Assembly: GCA_945902215.1 (NCBI GenBank)
Contig: CAMDML010000018.1
Location: 1-46,369, forward strand
Reading direction: 5' to 3'
Source of the DNA: Klebsiella pneumoniae
GTDB taxonomy: Bacteria; Pseudomonadota; Gammaproteobacteria; Pseudomonadales; Pseudohongiellaceae
Length of the DNA: 46,369 bases
In this document: positions 24,099 through 33,600 of the stretch, one piece after another
Layout: the number at the start of each line of letters is the position of its first letter
How positions within the stretch are numbered: position 1 is the stretch's first letter
Program-made: the position numbers and the translations under genes
The notes under the pieces: model-generated
The model's input: the letters and a program-made list of their open reading frames with translations, nothing else
What the model was told of the DNA's origin: nothing
Databases searched by the model: none

Positions 24099-24458
24099 AT
24101 GGAACCAAGTGACTACATTACAGCGTGGGTAGTCTATCTGCTCGCTGCTGCGGTGTTCAGCATAGTGGCTTGGCGGGTATTGCGCCGACTGCCGTGGCGC
24201 GAACTGGCCTATCTGCTGGAATGCTGGCTGCTGGCCCTGCTGTTGACGCCTTGGTACGTTCTGCCCGACCAGGACATTCTGGCGCCTGCGCTCATCGTGT
24301 TCGTACTTGATACCGTTACCATCGCACCTACGGCAGGCATACGCGCGCTGATCCCACTGATATTAATGCTATTCGTAATGCTGGTGGTTGCGGTGCTGCT
24401 CAGCGTACTGCATCGCATCCGGCTGCGTCGGCACCGGCTGCTGGTATCTCGCGGGTAA
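24099..24458 (+). CDS. Three-helix membrane protein, unknown function
   Basis: A 119-residue protein with helices at about residues 8-26, 36-51 and 85-107, and a basic C-terminus (HRIRLRRHRLLVSRG). Blocks YITAWVVYLLAAAVF and LLLTPWYVLPDQDILAPALIVF resemble a conserved hypothetical membrane protein often seen beside ycgN in pseudomonads, as far as I recall. It faces pspF with 22 bp between their ends. Confidence 0.7.
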   Translation: MEPSDYITAWVVYLLAAAVFSIVAWRVLRRLPWRELAYLLECWLLALLLTPWYVLPDQDILAPALIVFVLDTVTIAPTAGIRALIPLILMLFVMLVVAVLLSVLHRIRLRRHRLLVSRG

Positions 24459-24480
24459 GCTCGCTTGCGGTGAACTGTGC

Positions 24481-25530
24481 TCAGTCTTTCCCGGCCAGTA
24501 GTTCATATTTGCGCAGATAGCCGCGCAATTGGTCGTAGGTCAGATCCAGTAATTTTGCCGCCTTGCGCTGGTTGAACTGGCACTGCCGCAGGGCTTCCTT
24601 GAGTATCCGTGTTTCGTAATCTTGGGTCTGCTGTTTGAATCCCAGCGAACTGACCAGACTTCCTGCCTGATCATCTGCTTCGCCCGTATCCGCGAAATTC
24701 ATGCTGCTGGTTTCAACACTTGCCGTACGCCGCCGTGCCAGGGGTCGCCAGGGTGAAGCGAAGGGATCGAAAATAATTTCCTTTACCGGCTGGTCGGGGT
24801 CCTCGCAAAGATAAACACAGCGTTCTACAACATTTTTCAGTTCGCGAATGTTACCGGGCCAGTCGTAGTCGAGCAGTGCATTGGCAGCACTTTTGCTGAA
24901 GCCGGGAAAATATTCGCGATTCAATTCCTTGATCATGCTGATGGCGAAATGTCGCGCCAGCACGGGAATATCTTCACGCCGTTCGCGCAAGGGTGGGAGT
25001 GTGATCACAGCGAAGGCGAGACGGTCGAGCAAATCCTCGCGGAATTTTCCGTCGGCAGCCAATTGCGGCAGATCAATGTTCGTTGCTGCCACCAGGCGCA
25101 CATCGACTTGCAGCGGCTTGCTGCCGCCGAGTCGTTCGATTTCGCCGTATTCTGTTACGCGCAGGAGTTTTTCCTGCACGTTCATCGAAGTATTGGCCAG
25201 TTCATCCAGAAACAGCGTGCCGTTGTCGGCACGCTCAAAATAGCCTTTTTGGGTTTTGGTGGCGCCGGTGAATGCACCAGTTTCATGGCCAAACAACTGC
25301 GATTCGAGCAGGTTTTCGTTGAACGCGGCGCAATTGAGTTTCAGAAATTCCTGTTCCCAGCGCCGTGACAAGTAATGCAGACGTGCTGCCACGAGTTCCT
25401 TGCCAGTGCCGCGTTCACCGATATTTAGCACCGGTTTGTTCAAGGGAGCCAGCCGCGAAATGTATTCCTGCATCTGCAGAAAACTGGGCGATTCACCGAT
25501 CATCCTGTCTGATTGTGTGTCGGGTGCCAT
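24481..25530 (-). CDS. pspF: Phage-shock protein operon activator PspF
   Basis: A 349-residue sigma-54 enhancer-binding protein lacking a receiver domain, the activator of pspA held inactive by PspA itself. AAA+ core: MIGESPSFLQMQEYI, Walker A GERGTGKE (normally GERGTGKE in PspF), the sigma-54 contact loop GHETGAFTGATK, Walker B GTLFLDELA, and the sensor WPGNIRELKNVVERCVYL. The C-terminal helix-turn-helix (RQCQFNQRKAAKLLDLTYDQLRGYLRKYEL) binds the upstream activator sites. It is divergent from pspA; the 219-bp space between carries the sigma-54 promoter. Residues 255-300 form a divergent linker. Confidence 0.94.
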   Translation of the reverse strand: MAPDTQSDRMIGESPSFLQMQEYISRLAPLNKPVLNIGERGTGKELVAARLHYLSRRWEQEFLKLNCAAFNENLLESQLFGHETGAFTGATKTQKGYFERADNGTLFLDELANTSMNVQEKLLRVTEYGEIERLGGSKPLQVDVRLVAATNIDLPQLAADGKFREDLLDRLAFAVITLPPLRERREDIPVLARHFAISMIKELNREYFPGFSKSAANALLDYDWPGNIRELKNVVERCVYLCEDPDQPVKEIIFDPFASPWRPLARRRTASVETSSMNFADTGEADDQAGSLVSSLGFKQQTQDYETRILKEALRQCQFNQRKAAKLLDLTYDQLRGYLRKYELLAGKD

Positions 25531-25663
25531 GCTTCTCTCTGATCCTTCTGTCAGCTGCGGCGAAAACTACCACATGTTGGCGAATACCCCAAAAGCGACT
25601 CGGCCGTACTTGCCCTGTAATATAATATGTACTTATAAATCAATTAGATATATAGATAAAAAA

Positions 25664-25682
25664 CTTGGCACAAGCCCTGCTA
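25664..25682 (+). promoter_or_regulatory. Sigma-54 promoter of pspABC
   Basis: CTTGGCACAAGCCCTGCTA has GG and GC exactly 10 bases apart, the -24/-12 signature of RpoN. The start of transcription should lie near 25692, about 58 bases before the pspA ATG. The A/T-rich block just upstream (25620-25662) would suit IHF bending or PspF binding. Together with the divergent PspF gene this is the textbook psp control region. Confidence 0.85.
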
Positions 25683-25749
25683 TTCCTTGTTTGTAGCTGG
25701 AAGGATTTACCACTGAATTTGTATTACAGACAAACCGAGGTACGCCATT

Positions 25750-26409
25750 ATGGGAATTTTTTCGAGACTGTCAGACATCATCAATTCCAACATCAACTCG
25801 TTGTTGGACAAGGCGGAAGATCCGAACAAGATGATCCGCATGGTCATCCAGGAGATGGAAGAGACGCTGGTAGAAGTGCGCAGCACAACGGCCAAGATCA
25901 TTGCCGACAAAAAGGAACTTGCCCGCCGTAATGAAAAGCTGGCCAGGCAAGCACTGGACTGGCAGCAGAAAGCCGAGCTGGCCCTGAGTAAACAGCGTGA
26001 AGATCTGGCCAAAGCGGCGTTGATCGAAAAATCGCAAGTCAACGAAGTAATCGACATGGTCAGGGAAGACATGCACAAGCTGGATGAGTCGCTCGACAAG
26101 CTCACCCACGAGATCGACCAGTTGCAGGTCAAACTGAACGACGCACGTATACGCCAGAAGGCGATGATGATGCGGCATTCGGCCACGCAGTCGCGTCATG
26201 CAGTTAATTCCAAGCTGTACAATAGCAACATCGATCAAGCGATGAACCGTTTCGAGCATTTCGAACGCAAGATCGAAACGATGGAAAGCGAGATCGAAGC
26301 CAATGTGATTGGCAACAAGGGCATTGCCGCCGAGTTCGAAACGCTGGAAAAAGAAGGCAAGATCGAACAGGAACTTGCGGCACTCAAATCCAAACTTGAA
26401 AAGATATAG
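25750..26409 (+). CDS. pspA: Phage-shock protein PspA
   Basis: A 219-residue PspA/IM30 (ESCRT-III-like) protein that guards the inner membrane and inhibits PspF. The N-terminal amphipathic helix MGIFSRLSDIINSNINSLLD binds lipid; AEDPNKMIRMVIQEMEETL is the conserved first hairpin. The rest is continuous coiled coil to residue 219. Length matches E. coli PspA (222). It is first in the pspABC operon behind the sigma-54 promoter; pspB follows after 9 bp. Confidence 0.96.
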   Translation: MGIFSRLSDIINSNINSLLDKAEDPNKMIRMVIQEMEETLVEVRSTTAKIIADKKELARRNEKLARQALDWQQKAELALSKQREDLAKAALIEKSQVNEVIDMVREDMHKLDESLDKLTHEIDQLQVKLNDARIRQKAMMMRHSATQSRHAVNSKLYNSNIDQAMNRFEHFERKIETMESEIEANVIGNKGIAAEFETLEKEGKIEQELAALKSKLEKI

Positions 26410-26418
26410 AGCACGATT

Positions 26419-26655
26419 ATGGCTGCATTCTCATGGATGATCATCCCGATGATGATCTTCAGCATCCCGATAATCTGGATCGTGATGCACTACAAGTACC
26501 GGAGCCCGCAGACCACGGGCTTCACGGCGGAAGAATCGAAGCAGTTGCATGAACTGCTGAGTATTGCTGACACCATGGCCGAGCGGATCAAGACACTTGA
26601 ATCCATCCTGGACGCAGAAACCCCGGACTGGAGAGAGCAACATGGGAAAGTTTAA
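26419..26655 (+). CDS. pspB: Phage-shock protein PspB
   Basis: A 78-residue membrane protein that, with PspC, relays membrane stress to PspA. One N-terminal helix (SWMIIPMMIFSIPIIWIVMHY) and a coiled-coil cytoplasmic part with TAEESKQLHELLSIADTMAERIKTLESIL and the DWREQ end typical of PspB. The end overlaps the pspC start by 14 bp, consistent with coupled synthesis. Confidence 0.93.
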   Translation: MAAFSWMIIPMMIFSIPIIWIVMHYKYRSPQTTGFTAEESKQLHELLSIADTMAERIKTLESILDAETPDWREQHGKV

Positions 26656-27364
26656 GAAGACCCTGCACCTTGACCGGGAGAACCGTAAATTCCTTGGTGT
26701 ATGCGCAGGCTTGGCGAACTTTCTGGATGTGGATCCAACCCCGGTGCGGATTGTTTTATTCGTCTGCTGCATCTTCGGCGGCTGGTTCCTGATACCGCTG
26801 TATTTTCTCGCCTGGTTTTTGCTTGATGAATCCAAAGAGCCGATACGTAACAAGCTGACCGACAACTTGATGGTCAACCATTTCAAGAACGTAGACTATC
26901 GCAAGAAGCTTTACCGCAACACGCGTGAAGCAAAGGTCTGGGGTGTCTGTGCCGGTATTGCCGATTATCTGGAAATCAATGTCTTTGTAGTTCGTATAGT
27001 CGCGCTGGCGATGGTAGTCATGGCAGGGTTCCCGTTGCTGCTGTATCTCGGCGCTATGCTGGTGTTGGATCCGAAACCCGATTACTTGTACGACAACGAG
27101 TCAACAGTGACAAGCGCGAGAGCGCGCCAGTCTGGAGCGGCATTTGCTGCGCAGGAAGAGTCTGGTCAGAGCGCTAACCAAAAAGCCAAAAGTGAACAGC
27201 ACGCTCCGCAAAGCGAACTCAAGGGCGGCAAATTTTCCAAGCGCCGCGAATTCCAGTTCTGCGCGCATAAATTCGCCACGCTGCATGCGCGGCTGGTGCG
27301 CATGGAAGCGTATGTCACTTCAAACCGGTTCAAGCTGCACCGCGAATTCAAGAATATCTCTTGA
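26642..27364 (+). CDS. pspC: PspC with two tandem PspC domains
   Basis: A 240-residue stress sensor twice the usual length (E. coli PspC 119). The first PspC domain spans residues 1-62: KTLHLDRENRKFLGVCAGLANFLDVDP and WFLIPLYFLAWFLLDE. A second spans residues about 85-150: REAKVWGVCAGIADYLEINVFVVR and LLLYLGAMLVLDP. The shared FLGVCAG/VWGVCAG core shows duplication within one polypeptide. A charged tail (Lys/Arg/Ser-rich, residues 160-240) follows, ending YVTSNRFKLHREFKNIS. The ATG at 26642 is chosen on the MGKFKK start. It closes the pspABC operon; no pspD or pspE is seen. Confidence 0.93.
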   Translation: MGKFKKTLHLDRENRKFLGVCAGLANFLDVDPTPVRIVLFVCCIFGGWFLIPLYFLAWFLLDESKEPIRNKLTDNLMVNHFKNVDYRKKLYRNTREAKVWGVCAGIADYLEINVFVVRIVALAMVVMAGFPLLLYLGAMLVLDPKPDYLYDNESTVTSARARQSGAAFAAQEESGQSANQKAKSEQHAPQSELKGGKFSKRREFQFCAHKFATLHARLVRMEAYVTSNRFKLHREFKNIS

Positions 27365-27469
27365 AGGGATGCGCGTCGTGAGAGGTGGTGTGCCAGCTGG
27401 GGACAGACCTGGTGTTCGGGTCTGCCCCCCATTGAAACTACTTTTTGCACTACTTTTGAAGAGCAGAAA

Positions 27470-27991
27470 TTACTGCGCGGGTGGGGCAGGTGGGTTAACC
27501 GTGGCAGGATCCCAATGCTCGTCGGCTTTGCCGTCGACAAAGCGCCACGTATCAAACCAGGTCGTCGTATAGTCAGCGCCAGTTACCGGATGCTTGTAGG
27601 TACGCGGAATGATTACGGTAACGAGATCATCCTCAGCCATCACGGCGACGATCGGGGTTGTCAACTGGTTGCAGTCAGCAGTGGGTTGCCGGCTCATGAC
27701 CTGGGTAAAGAAGGTGATTACCCCTTGCAAGCCTGATGCTGCGTTCGGGTTGTGCTGCAGGTACTGATCGGTCAGCCAGTTGCCGGCATCGCTCCAATGG
27801 TTGCATTGCAGCAGTTCGCGCATGATGTGCAGTGCAGCCTGTTTGTTGGTATTCAGCAGCGGATCGGAATCGGTGAACAGCGACTCGTCAGCAACGCCGG
27901 TAACCGGCTCCTGTGCGTGAAGGCCGCCAGCCAAAACTGCAGCTGCGAGGCCTGCCAAAATCCTGAATTTTTTCATGTGGTTTTTACCCAT
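27470..27991 (-). CDS. Secreted SnoaL/NTF2-like protein
   Basis: A 173-residue protein with a signal peptide (FRILAGLAAAVLAGGLHA) and a SnoaL-like alpha+beta cone fold. Sequence signs: NKQAALHIMRELLQCNHWSDAGNWLTDQYLQHNP, GLQGVITFFTQVM, and the late beta strand WFDTWRFVDGKADEHWD. Similar bacterial proteins are described as predicted SnoaL-like aldol-condensation enzymes, but activity is not established. The ATG at 27991 has AGGAG upstream (9 bases), which I prefer to the ATG five codons on. It faces pspC with 105 bp between and is divergent from the DUF2333 gene. Confidence 0.78.
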   Translation of the reverse strand: MGKNHMKKFRILAGLAAAVLAGGLHAQEPVTGVADESLFTDSDPLLNTNKQAALHIMRELLQCNHWSDAGNWLTDQYLQHNPNAASGLQGVITFFTQVMSRQPTADCNQLTTPIVAVMAEDDLVTVIIPRTYKHPVTGADYTTTWFDTWRFVDGKADEHWDPATVNPPAPPAQ

Positions 27992-28080
27992 TGGTGTCTC
28001 CTGTTATGGTTATTATCGGGCGCTGCAGTATAGGCTCGATGCCGCCGGTTTGAACAGTCTCAGTCTTTTCTATAACTGAA

Positions 28081-28133
28081 GAGTGTCATAGACGAGTGCC
28101 ATAGACCCGAGTGCCATAGAAGAGTGCCATAAC
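28081..28133. repeat. Four direct GAGTGYCATAR repeats upstream of the DUF2333 gene
   Basis: Units at 28081, 28094, 28109 and 28122 (GAGTGTCATAGAC, GAGTGCCATAGAC, GAGTGCCATAGA, GAGTGCCATAAC), spaced 13, 15 and 13 bases. They sit 35 bp before the DUF2333 ATG and could be an iterated operator or the result of slippage. Confidence 0.7.
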
Positions 28134-28167
28134 TGCAGTATGATGAGGCTTGTACGGAGCCCGACCT

Positions 28168-29184
28168 ATGAATGCCCTTTTTACCCGATTGGCTGCCACT
28201 TCCCTTAAAGTCCGCTTCTTCGTAACGGGGCTGTTGGCCTTGCTGCTGCTGAATCTCGTGTTGTTCTTCTATTGGAACAATGAACCGGAGCTGTTCGATG
28301 TCCGCGCTGAAGCTTTGGCGCGGGTCGGGGGCGACACCGCGCGACTTTGGCCTGGCACAGTAACGACCAATACTCTTATCCATACTGTCGATCTGCTGCT
28401 CAACAAACGTGGCGGCTATCTGAGCAACGACGTGCTGCCGCCTGCCATTCTGATGGACGATGTGCCCAACTGGGAGTTCGGCGTCGTCAACCAGATTCGC
28501 GACATGGCCAAGGCGCTGCGTAACGACATGAGCCGCTCGCGCACCCAGTCCACCGAGGATCAGGCTTTGCAGATTGCCGAGCCGCATTTCAATTACCAGA
28601 ACAATGCGTGGATCCTGCCGTCCACCGAGAGCGAATACCGTTCCGGACGTGACGCTCTGGAGCAGTATCTGGAGCGTCTGCTCGACGCCAACAACCAGAG
28701 TGCGCAGTTCTATGCCCGCGCCGACAACCTGACTGACTGGCTCGACCTTGTCGAGAAACGGCTGGGCAGCCTGTCGCAGCGCTTGTCAGCCAGTATCGGC
28801 CAGGATCGGGTGAACGTGGATATAGGTGGTGCGGTGGCGGCAGAGAGTTCGACCGACGCACGCATGTCGATCAGCGTGAAGACGCCGTGGGCCGAGATCG
28901 ATGATGTGTTCTATGAAGCCCGTGGCTCGGCCTGGGCGCTGCTCCTGTTCCTACAGGCTGTTGAAATCGACTTCGCCGCGGTGTTGCGCGACAAGAATGC
29001 AGAAGCCACGCTGCAACAGCTCATTCAGGAACTTGAAGGTACCCAGGCAACCGTCTGGAGTCCGGTGATCATGAACGGCACGGGTTTCGGCTTTATCGCC
29101 AACCATTCGTTGGTCATGGCCAGCTACTTGGCACGTGCCAATGCCGCAGTGCGCGACCTCCGGCAGTTGCTGGAACAGGGCTGA
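28168..29184 (+). CDS. DUF2333 family membrane-anchored protein
   Basis: A 338-residue protein with one N-terminal helix (VRFFVTGLLALLLLNLVLFFYW) and a large periplasmic part. Seen: NTLIHTVDLLLNKRGGYLSNDV, FGVVNQIRDMAKALRNDMSRS, and FYEARGSAWALLLFLQAVEIDF, blocks that match the gammaproteobacterial DUF2333 family of unknown function. The ATG at 28168 has GGAG 9 bases upstream, better than the TTG at 28150. It is followed 132 bp on by the CNNM/CBS gene. The direct repeats upstream may control it. Confidence 0.85.
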   Translation: MNALFTRLAATSLKVRFFVTGLLALLLLNLVLFFYWNNEPELFDVRAEALARVGGDTARLWPGTVTTNTLIHTVDLLLNKRGGYLSNDVLPPAILMDDVPNWEFGVVNQIRDMAKALRNDMSRSRTQSTEDQALQIAEPHFNYQNNAWILPSTESEYRSGRDALEQYLERLLDANNQSAQFYARADNLTDWLDLVEKRLGSLSQRLSASIGQDRVNVDIGGAVAAESSTDARMSISVKTPWAEIDDVFYEARGSAWALLLFLQAVEIDFAAVLRDKNAEATLQQLIQELEGTQATVWSPVIMNGTGFGFIANHSLVMASYLARANAAVRDLRQLLEQG

Positions 29185-29316
29185 GGCCTGCTGTGCGTGC
29201 GGAGGCATGTAGCCTTTCTCAAAAATGTCAATGAAACTCAGTATGTTATCTGAATTTACTCCAACCCCTTCACGCCGGTAACATGGCCTTCTCTTTGGTC
29301 ATATAGAAGTCATTGT

Positions 29317-30609
29317 GTGGATGTCCTGATTCTTGCCGCGCTGATCCTGCTCAATGGGCTCTTTGCGATGTCCGAAATAGCCTTGGTCACGGCGCGCCGC
29401 AGCCGCTTGCAGAAATTGGCAGAAGAAGGTGATTCTGCCGCGGCGTTGGCCATCAAGCTGGGCTCGGAACCCACCCGCTTTCTGTCGACCGTACAAATCG
29501 GCATTACCGCGATCGGCATTCTGAACGGTATCGCCGGTCAGGCCGCTTTCGCCGATCCGCTGGCGGACTGGTTGATGACGAAAGGGTTGGAGTCCGGCAC
29601 CAGCGCCGGAGTTGCCACCACCCTGGTTGTTGTCATCATCACCTATCTCACCATCGTGCTCGGCGAACTCGTGCCCAAGCGCATCGGCCAGTCGAGCGCG
29701 GAAACGATCGCACGGCTAATGGCGCCACCCGTTGCCCTGCTCGCTTTGTTGTCCCGTCCCTTCGTCACCCTGTTGTCCCTTTCTACGGAAACCGTTCTGC
29801 GGCTGCTGGGCAAAAGACCAGGGAGCGATGCCGATCTCACCGAGGATGACATTCACGCGATGCTGGTCGAAGGTTCGGCCTCCGGTTTGATTGAAAAACA
29901 CGAACACGACATGGTGCGTAAAGTGTTTCAACTCGAAGACCGCCCAATTTCCTCGCTGATGACGCCACGTGGTGACATTGTCTGGCTCGACACCGAACAG
30001 CCTCTCGCGGTAAATCTGGACAGGGTAATGGCGAGTACCCATTCGCGCTTTCCTGTGTGTCACGAAGTACTGCACAACATACTTGGTGTGATCAGCGCCA
30101 AACGGCTGCTGCGGCAACAATTGCAGGGCGAAAATACCGATCTGACCTCCAACCTGCAGCCAGCGGTGTTTGTTCCCGAATCGGTTACCGGCATGATGGT
30201 GCTGGACCAGTTCCGCGACTCGGGCGTGCAGATTGTGTTCATCGTTGATGAATATGGCGAAATTCTTGGCCTCGTTACTTTGCAGGATGTGCTGGAAGCA
30301 CTGGCCGGTGAATTCAAGTCGCTCGATCCGCGTGAGGGTTGGGCCGTGCAGCGCGCAGATGGTTCCTGGCTGCTCGACGGCCTGATTCCCTTGCCAGAAC
30401 TGAAAGATCGCCTCGCACTGAAAAGTGCCCCGGATGAGGATGAGGGGCACTACAACACCCTTAGCGGCATGATGATGCAGTTGCTGGGCAATGTGCCACG
30501 CACCGGCGCCATCACTGATTGGGAAGACTGGCGCTTCGAAGTGGTGGACATGGACGGCAACCGCGTGGACAAGGTGCTGGCGACCCGGCATGAAGACGAC
30601 AGCGGCTGA
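29317..30609 (+). CDS. CNNM/CBS-domain protein (HlyC/CorC family)
   Basis: A 430-residue inner-membrane protein of the family often called hemolysin-related or CorC/YfjD, implicated in Mg2+/Co2+ transport or efflux. The DUF21/CNNM transmembrane domain runs to about residue 170 (GELVPKRIGQSSAETIA is the signature). A CBS pair follows: SSLMTPRGDIVWLD...SRFPVCHEVLHNILGVI and FIVDEYGEILGLVTLQDVLEAL. The C-terminal CorC_HlyC domain ends WRFEVVDMDGNRVDKVLATR. The GTG start at 29317 is the first in the family frame; the ribosome site is weak. Its stop abuts the hrpA ATG. Confidence 0.9.
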   Translation: MDVLILAALILLNGLFAMSEIALVTARRSRLQKLAEEGDSAAALAIKLGSEPTRFLSTVQIGITAIGILNGIAGQAAFADPLADWLMTKGLESGTSAGVATTLVVVIITYLTIVLGELVPKRIGQSSAETIARLMAPPVALLALLSRPFVTLLSLSTETVLRLLGKRPGSDADLTEDDIHAMLVEGSASGLIEKHEHDMVRKVFQLEDRPISSLMTPRGDIVWLDTEQPLAVNLDRVMASTHSRFPVCHEVLHNILGVISAKRLLRQQLQGENTDLTSNLQPAVFVPESVTGMMVLDQFRDSGVQIVFIVDEYGEILGLVTLQDVLEALAGEFKSLDPREGWAVQRADGSWLLDGLIPLPELKDRLALKSAPDEDEGHYNTLSGMMMQLLGNVPRTGAITDWEDWRFEVVDMDGNRVDKVLATRHEDDSG

Positions 30610-33600
30610 ATGAGCGCGAACAGCAAGTTGTTGCTTGATCTCGAACAGTGCCTGTCCGAGTGCCTGTTGCGCGATCGCCACGGGCTACAACAGAGCCTGC
30701 GTAATCTGCGGCGCCAATACCGTGATGGACTGGGCGGCACGCCGGACGTGCAAAAGCAAACCGCTGTACTACAGCAGCGGATGGAAAGTTCTACTGCTGC
30801 CGTGGCCAGACGCAGGAAAAGTGTACCTGTGGTGCAGTATCCCGCAACGCTGCCGGTGAGCGGGCGTGTCGCCGACATCAAGGCCGCACTTGCCCAACAT
30901 CAGGTCCTGATCGTCGCCGGCGAAACCGGTTCCGGCAAAACCACCCAGCTGCCCAAGATCTGTCTTGAACTCGGGCGTGGCGTGACTGGCATGATCGGGC
31001 ATACGCAGCCGCGGCGGCTGGCGGCACGCACGGTTGCGGCACGCATCGCCGAGGAACTGGGTGTGCGCGAGGGCAGGGAAGTCGGTTTTCAGGTGCGCTT
31101 CACTGATGCCAGCAGCGACGACACCCTGATCAAGCTGATGACTGACGGCATTCTGCTGGCGGAAACCCAGAACGACCCGTGGCTGAACCGCTACGACACC
31201 ATCATTATCGACGAGGCCCACGAGCGCTCGCTGAACATCGACTTTCTGCTAGGCTATCTCAAGCGTTTGCTACCGAAACGTCCTGACCTGAAGGTGCTGA
31301 TCACTTCGGCCACGATCGATCTGGAAAAATTCTCCGCGCATTTCGGCAACGCACCAATCGTTGAAGTGTCGGGCCGCACCTATCCGGTTGAGGTCCTGTA
31401 CCGGCCACCGGCGGAAGCCGTCGAGGAACTGGAGTTGCCGGAGCAGGTGTTGGCTGCATTCGACGAGATCCGCCAGTTGGAGCGCAAGCACCGCCCCACG
31501 CACCGGGATGTGCTGGTGTTTCTCAGCGGCGAAAAGGAAATCCGTGAGGTGGCAGACGTCCTGCGCAAACAGAAGATCCCCGACCTCGACATTCTTCCTT
31601 TATATGCGCGGCTGAGCCACAATGAACAGCAGCGTGTGTTCCAGTCCCACGCCGGTCGCCGCATTGTGCTGACCACCAACGTTGCCGAAACCTCACTGAC
31701 GGTGCCGGGTATCGGCTATGTCATCGACAGCGGATTCGCGCGCATCAGTCGCTACAGTGTGCGCAGCAAGATCCAGCGTTTACCGATAGAAGCGGTGGCA
31801 CAGGCAAGTGCCAACCAGCGTGCCGGGCGCTGTGGCCGTCTGGGTCCGGGTATTTGCATCCGCTTGTACAGTGAAGCGGACTACCAAAGCCGGCCGCTGT
31901 TCACCGATACCGAGATCACCCGCACCAATCTTGCGTCAGTCATTCTGCAGATGCTGGCGTTGAAGCTTGGTGACATCGAGAGTTTTCCGTTTCTGGAGCC
32001 GCCCGATTCACGCTCGGTACGCGATGGTTTCCGTTTGTTGGAGGAATTGCAGGCAGTGGACGAGGGCGGGAAACTGCTTCCGCTCGGTCGCGATATGGCA
32101 CGCTTGCCGCTCGATCCGCGTCTGGCGCGTATTTTGCTTGAGGCAGCGCAGCGACGTAGCCTGACAGAAACACTGATCATCGTCAGCGCGCTGAGTGTGC
32201 AGGACCCGCGCGAACGCCCCCATGACCGGCAACAGGCAGCAGACGAGGCGCATCGCCACCACAACCATCCAGACTCTGATTTCCTGGCCTTTACCAACCT
32301 CTGGCAGTTCCATGAAGAACAACGTCAGGCGTTGGGCAGTGCAGCACTGCACCGGCATTGCCAGAAAAATTTCCTGTCATGGATGCGCATGCGCGAATGG
32401 CGCGAGGTGCACAGGCAACTGTTGTTGCAATGCCAGGAAATGCAACTAAAGTTCAACCGCGAGCCAGCCACCTACGAAGAAGTGCATCGCGCCATACTCA
32501 GCGGGTTTCTCAGTCAGGTGGCCAACCGTCTGGAAGATGGCACGTATCTGGGGGCACGCAGCCGAAAATACGTGATGTTTCCCGGTTCGACCCTGAACCG
32601 GAAAAGCTGCCGCTGGCTGGTGTCGGCGGAACTGGTGGAAACCAGCCAATTGTTTGCGCGCATGAATGCGAAGGTCGAGCCGGAGTGGGTCGAGCAGCAG
32701 GCCGGACATCTCATCCGCAAGGAATATTCCGAGCCGCACTGGGAGCAGAAACAGGGCAAGGTGCTGGCCTTTGAAAAGGTGTTGCTGTTCGGTCTGCCGC
32801 TGGTTGAAAAGCGGCGCGTACCGTTTGCCGTGATTGATCCGCAGCAGAGCAGGGACATTTTTATTCGCGAAGGGCTGGTTGCCATGCAGGTTAAAACCAG
32901 GGCTCCGTTCCATGTCGCCAATTGCCGGTTGATCGAAAAAATCGGCAGTATCGAAGAACGTACCCGCCGCCGCGACATTCTGGTAGACGATAAACACATT
33001 GCCGCATTCTATGAAAGCGTGCTGCCAGCTACAGTCGTCGATGTAGCCAGTCTCGAACGCTGGTATTTCGCGCTGCCGAAAGCCGAGACACGCACCCTTT
33101 TGCTGACAGAAGACTACCTGACCAATGCGGGTGCAGCTGCAATCGATTTGAGCCAGTTCCCCCAAGAACTGCAGGCCGGCGGTCTGGAGTTGCCGCTGGA
33201 ATACGCGTTTGATCCCGGTGAAGCGCGCGACGGTATCTCGGTAGAAGTGCCGGTCACAGTGCTGAAGCAGTTGCGCAATGATGAGCTCGACTGGCTGGTG
33301 CCGGGGTTGTGGCGTGAGAAATGCATTGCTCTCATCAAAGCCTTGCCGAAAGTGCTCCGCCGGTCCTTCGTGCCGGTGCCGGATGTGGTGGACAAAGTCC
33401 TCCCGCACCTGCAGCGCAAGGACGGCAGTCTGCAACAGGCGCTGGCCCGCCAATTACTGCGGCTGACCGGTGTGCAACTGCCGCCTGATTGCTGGGACGC
33501 TGTTGAATTGCCGGAACACCTCAGCATGAACATCCGCGTGGTGGACGAAGCCGGCAAGGTGCTCGGCAGCGGTCGCGACCTGCAGGTTCTGCGTGAACAC

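Noticed and set aside
28081-28133. Direct repeats considered as a CRISPR array
   Set aside because: Units are only 11-13 bases with 0-2 base gaps; no spacers and no cas genes.
29716-30681. Minus-strand open frame of over 300 codons opposite the CNNM gene
   Set aside because: His/Gln-rich antisense product with no recognisable motif.
32446-33453. Minus-strand open frame inside hrpA
   Set aside because: Antisense to a gene with intact family motifs; no family features of its own.
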